Assembly (NCBI GenBank): GCA_030064795.1
Contig: JASJEI010000423.1
Coordinates: 1-8,194, forward strand
Length of the DNA: 8,194 nucleotides
Reading direction: 5' to 3'
Source of the DNA: Pleurocapsa sp. MO_226.B13
GTDB taxonomy: Bacteria > Cyanobacteriota > Cyanobacteriia > Cyanobacteriales > Xenococcaceae
A program made the translations under genes and the position numbers. The notes beneath the pieces are model-generated. The model ran no database searches, was not told the origin of the DNA, and worked only from the letters and a program-made list of their open reading frames with translations. Shown here piece by piece: positions 1 to 5,385 of the stretch (the first letter of the stretch is position 1; each line of letters begins with the position of its first letter).

Positions 1-105
1 CCCCGCATCGACTACCAGCAAGCGATGAGCCGAGCACTTGGGTAAATCCTTGAATACTGAACCTACTGCCGCTTCACAACTGTCTCCAAATCTAACTCGA
101 CGTAC
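1..105 (-). other. Open frame fragment of unknown identity, cut by the IS and by the window edge
   Basis: The minus strand is open from the IS border at 105 to the left edge, about 35 codons. It ends with the residues CSAHRLLVVDAG and has no stop codon. The same frame continues back into the IS terminal repeat until a TGA at 147-145, but that part is not native coding sequence. The two other minus frames and all three plus frames contain stops within this stretch. I do not recognise the protein. It does not look like the part of TnsD that should follow the break at 1729, so it is probably a different gene that lost its 5' end. Because the stretch is so short, chance openness cannot be excluded. 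Confidence 0.3.
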
Positions 106-129
106 CAACTTTTTGGGGTGACAAGCATC
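106..129. repeat. Left terminal inverted repeat of the IS
   Basis: This 24-bp stretch begins CAACTTTTTGGGGTG. It is the exact reverse complement of 1706-1729 and lies in the correct inward orientation for IS ends. The match stops at both sides: the next outer base pair (105 with 1730) and the next inner pair (130 with 1705) do not match. Confidence 0.85.
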
Positions 130-363
130 TGGAAAAGCAAGTGGTCACAATTACTAAGCAACATTAAGTTGAAGAAAAAAACAATTATGAGATAAATTTT
201 AGTGATATTTTAGGGTAATTCAATAAGTATAACTGAGGGAAAATTCTTTAAGAGAATCTCTCAAAAAAATGATAGATGCGTTAATATTAAATAGGCAAAA
301 TAAAATAACTCAATTAATAAAAACTGAACTTAAAATCAAAATATAATTGATTAAAATAAATGC

Positions 364-1518
364 TTAGCTAACGGCATACAAAATTTTTAATCCTTGCTGA
401 TAATACTTAAGCTTATGTCGATTAATTATCATAAGTTTTTCTACTAATTCACAACAAAAGTCCCAAGCAATTATCCAATTTTGTCCGTATAATCCTACTC
501 GGAAATCACTATGTCTTCTATATTTCCTTTGGGCTTCAGTAAGACGGGTGATATACTTTTGATGCCCTTGATTCTTAAAAGATTTTCCTTGAATTGAAGC
601 TGATGTGTAAGCGATCGCGATTAATAAAATCAAGTTGGTTAGCCTCAAAATATTGGCTTTGCTACCTTCTAGATTATAGCCGCCACTCTTATAATCACGA
701 AACATTGCTTCGATACCTGCTCTCTTTTTATAAAACTTAATTACTTCAGTTGGTTCAGATAAATTGGTTATAATAAACCAGTTTTCTTTGGCTTGATGAT
801 GGCGATAATCTCTCTTTTTATAAGCCAATAAATTGAATTTACCAAAGCCTTTTTGTTTAGTAACTTTAACGTTTTTATACAAAAGTTTAACTCCTGGAGT
901 TAGTTTTAAATCCTTAAGTTTTTCTTCATTTTTTTGGTTTCTTTTTATATAGATATTATCTTTTTCTCTGAAAGCAAAATAAATCGGATTTTTAGCTTTT
1001 CTATTCATTTGTTTTAACCAATAAGATAATTCAACACCATGAAATTCTCTATCGACAAGAATCATCACTTCATAATGTGAAAATAATTTTAATACTGGTC
1101 TAATAAGTGCAATTTGCTCGCGAATATTACTGCTACCTTTCTTTTCTAAAATCAGCCAATAAATGGGTAAAGCTCTATTTCTCCACATCACACTAATCAT
1201 AAAAACATTCTTGTCTGACCATTGAGTTCTATCTAATACTAGAATTAAACGCTTATTGAGGGGAAATTCTTTTTCAACAATTGATTTAATTATAGGAAAC
1301 CAAAAAAGAGATAAGCTTAAAGCGGATGAAGCTAATAATCTTTGAATTTTTTTACGACGGCTTTCATAGAGAATTGGAATTGGTAAACAGCTAGCTAATC
1401 TCTCTATTTTTACGTCTTTTTGGACTTGAAGTAGCCAAATTAATAGCTGTAAAGTTAAGCTTTGACTCTTAGTTAAAGATTTCTCAAGCTGGAATTTATA
1501 GTCAGAAAAAAAGTCCAT
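364..1518 (-). CDS. IS4-family DDE transposase
   Basis: This 384-residue protein cuts and joins the ends of the surrounding IS. The DDE catalytic residues can be placed: D96 in VLDRTQW, D156 in LVDREFHG, and E270 within the IS4-family YREK signature. That signature is exact here, with spacing Y-x2-R-x3-E-x6-K, starting at Y263 in YKKRAGIEAMFRDYK. Between D156 and the YREK box lies a lysine-rich insertion of mostly beta character, as is usual in IS4 enzymes. The length is normal for an intact member. The start is the ATG at 1518, and the residues before D96 fit the usual N-terminal domain. No frameshift or stop interrupts it, so the IS may still be active. The closest IS name would need a database comparison. 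Confidence 0.9.
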   Translation of the reverse strand: MDFFSDYKFQLEKSLTKSQSLTLQLLIWLLQVQKDVKIERLASCLPIPILYESRRKKIQRLLASSALSLSLFWFPIIKSIVEKEFPLNKRLILVLDRTQWSDKNVFMISVMWRNRALPIYWLILEKKGSSNIREQIALIRPVLKLFSHYEVMILVDREFHGVELSYWLKQMNRKAKNPIYFAFREKDNIYIKRNQKNEEKLKDLKLTPGVKLLYKNVKVTKQKGFGKFNLLAYKKRDYRHHQAKENWFIITNLSEPTEVIKFYKKRAGIEAMFRDYKSGGYNLEGSKANILRLTNLILLIAIAYTSASIQGKSFKNQGHQKYITRLTEAQRKYRRHSDFRVGLYGQNWIIAWDFCCELVEKLMIINRHKLKYYQQGLKILYAVS

Positions 1519-1655
1519 AATTAGGATTTGAAACTTGCTAATACTTGACTTTTTCTCTCATTAATTCCTGAATTAATTGAGTTTTTTAATAATAATTAAC
1601 AACAATTGGTATGTTCATAGTTATTTTGTACTGTTGTTCGGGGCTTGAATTTGTT

Positions 1656-2261
1656 TTAAAAATCAACTTCGCAACTGGGAACCCTTAACTTTAAAGAGTG
1701 TTTTTGATGCTTGTCACCCCAAAAAGTTGCAGCCTCGTATTGATGCTTGTTTAACCCTTGTATAGGAATCTGGCTATTTTGTAGTTGTACTTTATGGACT
1801 GGGCAAACGATTACTCCCTGTATTTGATGTAGTCGATGCCAATATGTCTCACCGTAATTATTTAAATCGGATTTTAAGCATTCAGGACAAAAGCGAAAAT
1901 ATTGTGGAGTCAAGATCGCACTTGCCATCACTCCTGCGGTTGTATGGATATTACCACCCTTACTACTTTTCATGAATTCTTTGACTCGTTTCCCTCGCTT
2001 AGGGGGCAAAAACGGCGCGTAAAATGGATATAGGGTATGGTTATCAATCAAACTATCTGCGGTAACGGAAGAATAGGGCGGAAGATTTTGAACCAGATTA
2101 TCCAAACCACAGGGTAAATCGGCTGTGGCGGTAATAGTTCTGGAATTGAATAATTCCTCGATGTTTGCTTTTGGGCTTAAGTTACCACTGCGAATTTGAT
2201 AGCGTGCAATGCCACTATAAAGTAACTCGCCTGGGTATAGTGTAGGGAAAAATCCAAGCAT
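1656..2261 (-). pseudogene. tnsD: TnsD/TniQ-family gene, truncated by the IS
   Basis: TniQ-family proteins select the target for Tn7-like transposons; the longer TnsD form binds a fixed attachment site. From the ATG at 2261 the frame begins MLGFFPTLYPGELLYSGIAR, the typical family start. It continues through DLPCGLDNLVQNL and LYPFYAPFLPPKR to a zinc finger with C125, C128 (FCPEC), C153 and H156 (CPVH). Family similarity ends near residue 177 at the IS border (1729). The last 24 residues are encoded by the IS end and stop at 1656. The C-terminal remainder is not found on the far side of the IS. A longer reading is possible from a TTG at 2312, but it adds 17 residues unlike the family, so I prefer 2261. 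No strong Shine-Dalgarno sequence is visible. Position apart from the cas-linked tniQ suggests it was the homing TnsD of the CAST; that role is inferred. Confidence 0.82.
1706..1729. repeat. Right terminal inverted repeat of the IS
   Basis: This 24-bp stretch ends CACCCCAAAAAGTTG and is an exact inverted copy of 106-129. Read on the minus strand it continues the TnsD-like frame and encodes the foreign residues TFWGDKHQ after the native AA. This marks the point where the upstream gene was interrupted. Confidence 0.85.
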
Positions 2262-2348
2262 TTTGATTTGAGATGAATTAGTTTTAGATGTAGAGAAAAA
2301 ATTAGACAGCAAGAACCATGCAGCACTTTAAAAAGAGCTACATAAACC

Positions 2349-2381
2349 AAAAAAGCGATCGCATTAATTAGTGCGATCGCT
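2349..2381 (-). terminator. Intrinsic terminator made of two HIP1 octamers
   Basis: A perfect 10-bp stem (2354-2363 with 2372-2381, AGCGATCGCA and TGCGATCGCT) encloses an 8-base loop. On the minus strand it is followed directly by six T residues (2354-2349). It lies 9 bases after the stop codon of the 80-residue gene, so it should end that transcript before the tnsD fragment. Each arm contains a HIP1 site. Confidence 0.75.
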
Positions 2382-2389
2382 CTGTATTC

Positions 2390-2632
2390 CTAAGCTGTCA
2401 TCAAAGGTTGATAATCGAGTAACTCAAATCTCCAACCCGCAGCAAATATTACCTGCTGTGTATTTGGTGGTGTCTCTATATCCAGGCAAAGCACCTCAAA
2501 ACTAATGCCATTGGATACATATTCTGGTTCGGAGATAACTTGCCACACATCTCCCGTAAAATGCCGAATTATATCGCCTTCGGTTAATTGGTCAGCACAA
2601 ATGTGGGTTGCATCTAGATTCTGTGCAATCAT
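2390..2632 (-). CDS. Small hypothetical protein (80 aa)
   Basis: I do not recognise this protein. It begins MIAQNLDATHICADQLTEGD and has no signal peptide, membrane segment, cysteine cluster or catalytic motif. The segment from about residue 17 to 73 (EGDIIRHFTGDVWQVISEP, then VLCLDIETP and VIFAAGWRFELLD) alternates hydrophobic residues and turns. It looks like a small beta barrel, possibly SH3-like; this is an inference. The ATG at 2632 is preceded by a weak AAAGG about 13 bases upstream. The gene seems to be a single transcription unit, with a promoter-like sequence at 2718-2745, a leader hairpin at 2664-2710, and a terminator just after its stop. It is divergent from the XRE regulator and could be controlled by it. 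It may be cargo or an accessory regulator of the transposon. Confidence 0.65.
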   Translation of the reverse strand: MIAQNLDATHICADQLTEGDIIRHFTGDVWQVISEPEYVSNGISFEVLCLDIETPPNTQQVIFAAGWRFELLDYQPLMTA

Positions 2633-2663
2633 AGTAATAAGACCTTTTATTTAATTGGGTTTG

Positions 2664-2710
2664 TAAGAGAAGGCGACTTTTGCTGTCCAGGCGTGATCGC
2701 CTTTCTCTTA
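2664..2710 (-). promoter_or_regulatory. Hairpin in the 5' leader of the 80-aa gene
   Basis: The arms 2664-2676 (TAAGAGAAGGCGA) and 2697-2710 pair over 13 bp with a single bulged base, around a 20-base loop. If the promoter at 2718-2745 is used, the stem lies at or very near the 5' end of the transcript, about 30 bases before the start codon. No U-tract follows it on the minus strand, so it is not an obvious terminator. It could protect the mRNA or take part in control. Confidence 0.45.
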
Positions 2711-2717
2711 TATCTTT

Positions 2718-2745
2718 ATAATAGCGTACAACGCTTAAAAAACAA
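2718..2745 (-). promoter_or_regulatory. Probable promoter of the 80-aa gene
   Basis: On the minus strand a TTGTTT (2745-2740) is followed after 16 bases by TATTAT (2723-2718), close to the bacterial sigma-70 consensus. Transcription would start near 2711, about 80 bases before the ATG at 2632. The -35 box overlaps the palindrome at 2742-2751, and ACAACG (2728-2733) lies in the spacer. Confidence 0.45.
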
Positions 2746-2751
2746 CGTTGT
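2724..2751. promoter_or_regulatory. Palindromic operator candidate
   Basis: ACAACGTTGT at 2742-2751 is a perfect 10-bp palindrome. A further ACAACG half-site lies at 2728-2733, within the small dyad GCGTACAACGC (2724-2734). The sites cover the -35 box and spacer of the minus promoter, in the gap between two divergent genes, one of them an XRE regulator. Repressor binding here is inferred. Confidence 0.35.
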
Positions 2752-2814
2752 GTATCAATTTAATATTAACAATGTCAATCAATTAAATTATTTTGCGGTC
2801 AATAATGATGTTGA

Positions 2815-2832
2815 GCGTAATATTTCCTACGC
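2815..2832. promoter_or_regulatory. Dyad upstream of the XRE gene
   Basis: GCGTA (2815-2819) and TACGC (2828-2832) form an inverted repeat 45 bases before the regulator's start codon. The GCGTA half also occurs at 2724-2728. This is a possible autoregulatory operator; I could not place a convincing promoter on the plus strand here. Confidence 0.25.
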
Positions 2833-2876
2833 GAATTGCTATTCTTAATAAGGAATAAGTAGGTAACAAGATACTG

Positions 2877-3143
2877 GTGAACTCAATATTAAATCCAAGA
2901 AAAGTGAGCATAGTAAGATGGAAACTTCGTGAGGTAATGGCACGCCGACGCATTACTAACAAAGCCTTAGCTATTGAACTAGATGTTCACCCTACAAGTA
3001 TTTCAAGATTGAGAACTCAAGATGTGTTACCCGAAATTGGAGGAGAAGTATTGGGGCGATTAATTGATGGAATCAATAAATTAACCGTAGAAGGCTATGG
3101 AGATTGTACCTTGGAAGAATTAACAGAATTGGTTTCGGAATAG
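2877..3143 (+). CDS. XRE-family (Cro/CI-type) transcriptional regulator
   Basis: This is an 88-residue DNA-binding protein made almost entirely of one helix-turn-helix domain of the HTH_26 kind. VRWKLREVMARRRITNKALA (about residues 13-32) forms the first helices. ELDVHPTSISRLR (about 34-46) is the turn and recognition helix, and EVLGRLIDGINKL follows. The start is a GTG at 2877 with AGGT about 12 bases upstream. A second GTG at 2904 would also keep the full domain, so the exact start is uncertain. It is the only plus-strand gene in the window. It sits between the CRISPR array and the 80-residue gene. CAST elements commonly carry small regulators (the MerR-type CvkR of type V-K is the studied case). 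It is likely to repress transposon genes or its divergent neighbour; the targets are inferred. Confidence 0.85.
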   Translation: MNSILNPRKVSIVRWKLREVMARRRITNKALAIELDVHPTSISRLRTQDVLPEIGGEVLGRLIDGINKLTVEGYGDCTLEELTELVSE

Positions 3144-3173
3144 AATGCTAATTTGTTTGAGTATATATTATAT

Positions 3174-3209
3174 GTCAGTAACGCCTGACGACATTTCATT
3201 TATTTAGAG
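3174..3209 (-). repeat. Divergent terminal CRISPR repeat
   Basis: It is aligned with the canonical repeat through the core AACGCCT (3180-3186) and ACGACATTTCATTTA (3188-3202). It differs at both ends and at 3187. Read as minus-strand RNA, the last 16 bases are GUCAG-GCGUUA-CUGAC, a perfect 5-bp stem. The canonical repeat has GUUAG-GCGUUG-UGAAC at the same place, with only three Watson-Crick pairs. It begins 31 bases after the regulator's stop codon. Confidence 0.85.
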
Positions 3210-3502
3210 TGCTTAATATTAAGGGGATATAGTTGCGAAAATCCCCGTTCACAACGCCTAACGACATTTCATTTAGTTGCAGCTTTCTTGTATGTATTGC
3301 TGTATTTTGCTAATTAGAAGTTCACAACGCCTAACGACATTTCATTTAGTTGCAGCTCTTTGATTATTAGAGACACTTCAGTCCTCGGAACGCTGTTCAC
3401 AACGCCTAACGACATTTCATTTAGTTGCAGAACATGTACCACATTAGCAAGGTCGGGACAATCTCCGTTCACAACGCCTAACGACATTTCATTTAGTTGC
3501 AG
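3174..3502 (-). CRISPR. CRISPR array: four identical 36-bp repeats, one divergent terminal repeat, four spacers
   Basis: Identical 36-bp repeats lie at 3247-3282, 3320-3355, 3395-3430 and 3467-3502. On the plus strand they start GTTCACAACGCCTAACGAC and end TTTAGTTGCAG. A divergent copy is at 3174-3209. The spacers are 3431-3466 (36 bp), 3356-3394 (39), 3283-3319 (37) and 3210-3246 (37). I infer transcription on the minus strand for two reasons. The divergent repeat, normally leader-distal, is at the low-coordinate end. The cas operon also reads the same way, with promoter-like sequences in 3503-3769. The crRNA handle would then end in GUUGUGAAC. I found no match of any spacer elsewhere in the window. 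Four spacers and no adaptation genes nearby fit a CAST array. Confidence 0.95.
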
Positions 3503-3554
3503 GGCAACCTTTGAATCCCTTACTACGACTAGTTCGAGAAACCAAAATTCATGA

Positions 3555-3583
3555 ATATTATTTGTAACTTCAAGGTTACGCAA
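3555..3583 (-). promoter_or_regulatory. Array-proximal leader promoter candidate
   Basis: On the minus strand TTGCGT (3583-3578) and TAATAT (3560-3555) are separated by exactly 17 bases. Transcription would start near 3548, about 45 bases before the first repeat. The spacer between the boxes holds an imperfect palindrome, GTAACTTCAAGGTTAC (3564-3579), which could be an operator. Confidence 0.4.
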
Positions 3584-3623
3584 AATATTCTTCAAGACAA
3601 GTAAACTTAATTCCTACAACTAA

Positions 3624-3652
3624 AGTATATTGAAGGTTTCTAGGTTATGCAA
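3624..3652 (-). promoter_or_regulatory. Distal leader promoter candidate
   Basis: On the minus strand TTGCAT (3652-3647) and TATACT (3629-3624) are separated by 17 bases. The -35 side shares the 11-base element TTGCRTAACCT with the proximal unit, 69 bases away. The -10 box matches TATAAT at five of six positions. Confidence 0.4.
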
Positions 3653-3769
3653 GCACCTCGTCGGTGAAAATAAATGCTCAAGTCTTTGTTATTTTTGGCT
3701 TTTGGCTACTTTTAACATTCAAATAAAGTTTACAAGCAGAGATCCTTGCATCAATTCCCTATTGATCGC

Positions 3770-4396
3770 TTAGATTGCTTTCACAATTGTCCAAGCAGAA
3801 TCGGGAGGAATGGTCAGAGATCGCCTTTCTAAAGAATAACGTAGCCATTGAGTACTATTTGAACTTAGATAGTCAACCCAGTAAGGCAAAGATAAATCAC
3901 CATACTCGTCTTGAAGCAAATAATTAAGAGTTAAATTTGAATCGATCTCAGTTACTAAATCTACCGAATTTACTAAGTCTCTGCTTTCTCCCAAACACAA
4001 TGTGCCAAACCGACTGATTGATGAAGGATTGGTAAATGCTTCGGTGATGCGATCGCATAAACTAGGTTTAGTTTTATCCTCTCCTTTATCGACCCAAATT
4101 ATTAACTCAATGCCAGTTAGTATTTCCTGAAAATCTGGTCTGGTGTTTTCTTTGTGGTCTAACTTTTTTCGTTTAAACCTTCTCATGGTTCTGAGAGTAA
4201 TCGATTTAGCAGGTTCGGACAAAAGAGCGATCGCAATTTTGATACCACAATGTTTGTATCTATCTGTTTCACCCACCAAAGACAGCAGCATTCCATAAAC
4301 AGTTGAAGGAGGGGGTACGGGATAAGTATCGCGGTATTCTCGGCTGCGGGAAGTAGGAAACGAAGCAATAGGAACATCAACTCTGAGGATAATCAT
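3770..4396 (-). CDS. cas5: Cas5 (DevS-like), type I-B Cascade subunit
   Basis: Cas5 caps the 5' handle of the crRNA in Cascade and contacts Cas8 and the first Cas7. The 208-residue protein opens with the beta strand IILRVDVPIASFP. It then has the diagnostic segment YPVPPPSTVYGMLLSLVGE (about residues 25-43). A second family signature, RFGTLCLGESRDLV, lies near residues 129-142. This is the DevS/Cmx5 type found in MYXAN-like I-B systems. The ATG at 4396 overlaps the cas7 stop by four bases (ATGA), with AGGAG upstream inside cas7, so the two are translationally coupled. It is the last gene of the operon; the CRISPR leader begins right after its TAA. No cas3, cas1 or cas2 follows, unlike ordinary defence loci. 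The length is close to usual for the family. Confidence 0.93.
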   Translation of the reverse strand: MIILRVDVPIASFPTSRSREYRDTYPVPPPSTVYGMLLSLVGETDRYKHCGIKIAIALLSEPAKSITLRTMRRFKRKKLDHKENTRPDFQEILTGIELIIWVDKGEDKTKPSLCDRITEAFTNPSSISRFGTLCLGESRDLVNSVDLVTEIDSNLTLNYLLQDEYGDLSLPYWVDYLSSNSTQWLRYSLERRSLTIPPDSAWTIVKAI

Positions 4397-5385
4397 CCTA
4401 TATTCTCCTCTGCATCATTTGAGATAGATAAATCTTGAACGATTTTTTCTTTTAAAGCGTCTACTGTTGCCTTCACCCCCGAATGTTTGTTGACTAGATC
4501 GTATTCGCTACCCTGTAAATGTTCTGCTATTTTTCCTCCAATCCATAATTCAGTAGGATCGAGATCGCCACTTCTAATCTGTCGTGATAGCTTTGGGATG
4601 GAAATATTTTCTAAGTCATCTTCGTCGTAGCAGAAGAGAAAACGGGGTGCAAAATCGTTTGTCCAGCGTAAAACAATGCTTTCTGGAGCAAAATCGAAGA
4701 GGAATCTACCGTGATTGCCGCCCACTCGATAAATAGACACTATGGCATCAAGTAAGTCCAAAACTCGCAATTTATCTTTACAAGATTCTGGTGTAATGCC
4801 AAAGCCAAATTGATATCTCGTACCGTGAAATTCTGTTCCATAAATTGAAGTGCGGACTTTTTTGCCACTTTTAGAACTGAAGGTAACTTTACCGTCATAG
4901 GGAATAGTTGAGATGGCGCGAGTAACGTCTAGTCTTCCTCGTCTATCTGTTACCGTACCCTTCGGCTTCGGGTTCTTATTCCGTTTCTTTTTGGTAGTAG
5001 ATGCTTCTTCGGTAGATGAGTCATCCTGTGTTAGTTTGCCTTCTGGTTGTTGGTTTGTGTCTTTAGTATCTTTTTTAGCACTTTCTGCTTCAAAGAAACC
5101 TAATAGATCGTCATCGATATACTTGATCGCGTTAAAACCAGGCTCTTGCCATTGAGGATTTTGTTCGTTGGGTAGATCGTCATTCCAAACCCGATTGACG
5201 GGAATTCTAGCTTTCTGCCAATAGTATCTAATTGCCCAACGTATTGCCTCAGAGGAGACTACAGTATGAGTTTCTCCCTTCCAGAGTAACTTTTGTAGTG
5301 TGGTAATATTACCCTGATTCTCTCCACGATTGTTAGCTGCTACGCCGTAGAAGGTAAGAATATTACCGTATAAGTGAAATGTCAT
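4393..5385 (-). CDS. cas7: Cas7 (DevR-like), Cascade backbone
   Basis: Cas7 forms the helical filament along the crRNA spacer. The 330-residue protein starts MTFHLYGNILTFYGVAANNR and has SSEAIRWAIRYYWQK (about 44-58), typical of DevR/Cst2. The core after residue 148 carries RRGRLDVTRAIS, TEFHGTRYQFGF and GGNHGRFLFDFAPESIVLRW, also typical. Between about residues 101 and 147 lies a highly charged, low-complexity lysine-, serine- and threonine-rich linker, probably a flexible loop. The ATG at 5385 overlaps the cas8 stop by one base (TAATG). A strong Shine-Dalgarno sequence, GAGGAGG, lies inside the last cas8 codons (the Glu run). This fits the need for many more Cas7 copies per complex. The 3' end overlaps cas5 by four bases. 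Confidence 0.93.
   Translation of the reverse strand: MTFHLYGNILTFYGVAANNRGENQGNITTLQKLLWKGETHTVVSSEAIRWAIRYYWQKARIPVNRVWNDDLPNEQNPQWQEPGFNAIKYIDDDLLGFFEAESAKKDTKDTNQQPEGKLTQDDSSTEEASTTKKKRNKNPKPKGTVTDRRGRLDVTRAISTIPYDGKVTFSSKSGKKVRTSIYGTEFHGTRYQFGFGITPESCKDKLRVLDLLDAIVSIYRVGGNHGRFLFDFAPESIVLRWTNDFAPRFLFCYDEDDLENISIPKLSRQIRSGDLDPTELWIGGKIAEHLQGSEYDLVNKHSGVKATVDALKEKIVQDLSISNDAEENIG

Larger units (their letters stand above)
106..1729 (-). mobile_element. IS4-family insertion sequence, about 1.62 kb
   Basis: The element is bounded by perfect 24-bp inverted repeats at 106-129 and 1706-1729 and carries a single transposase with DDE/YREK residues. The right border falls where TnsD similarity stops, just after the residues KHQYEAA, which supports the boundary. 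The inside flanks of the transposase (130-363 and 1519-1705) are AT-rich and I see no further gene or clear RNA in them. No target-site duplication is visible: the left flank ends CTCGACGTAC and the right flank starts CAGCCTCGTA. The two flanks also seem to belong to different genes. The element therefore probably took part in a deletion or recombination after insertion, or the flanks recombined between two IS copies. The transposase gene contains a HIP1 site at 611-618, which suggests long residence in cyanobacteria. Confidence 0.8.
3503..3769 (-). promoter_or_regulatory. CRISPR leader region between cas5 and the array
   Basis: This 267-base AT-rich stretch has no credible gene. It contains two promoter-like units pointing toward the array (described separately). 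It also has a weak 6-bp A/T hairpin just after the cas5 stop (3750-3755 with 3761-3766, loop of 5). That hairpin has no T-tract and is not a convincing terminator, so readthrough from the cas operon into the array remains possible. Confidence 0.6.

Noticed and set aside
130..363. Transposon end of the CAST or a small RNA in the AT-rich stretch inside the IS
   Set aside because: It lies within the IS borders, shows no repeated transposase-binding motifs, and its small inverted repeats are of the size expected by chance in AT-rich DNA.
95..1740. Target-site duplication around the IS
   Set aside because: I compared the 12 bases on each side and shifted the borders by a few bases; no direct repeat of convincing length appears.
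2262..2312. Longer tnsD start at a TTG (position 2312)
   Set aside because: The 17 extra residues do not resemble the family, whereas the ATG at 2261 begins exactly with the typical MLGFFPTLYP.
3174..3502. Self-targeting of a gene in this window by the spacers
   Set aside because: Reading the four spacers on both strands against the window gave no match by eye outside the array.
3314..3595. Open frames on both strands across the CRISPR array (one reads LQLNEMSLGVVN repeatedly)
   Set aside because: The repeated peptide is just the translated CRISPR repeat; such frames are artefacts of an array whose unit length happens to stay in frame.
3750..3766. Terminator after cas5
   Set aside because: The hairpin is only six A/T-rich pairs and no T-run follows on the minus strand.
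4913..5155. Plus-strand frame inside cas7, and similar ones inside cas6 and cas5
   Set aside because: They lie opposite or out of frame within well-supported cas genes and have no recognisable protein or ribosome binding site.
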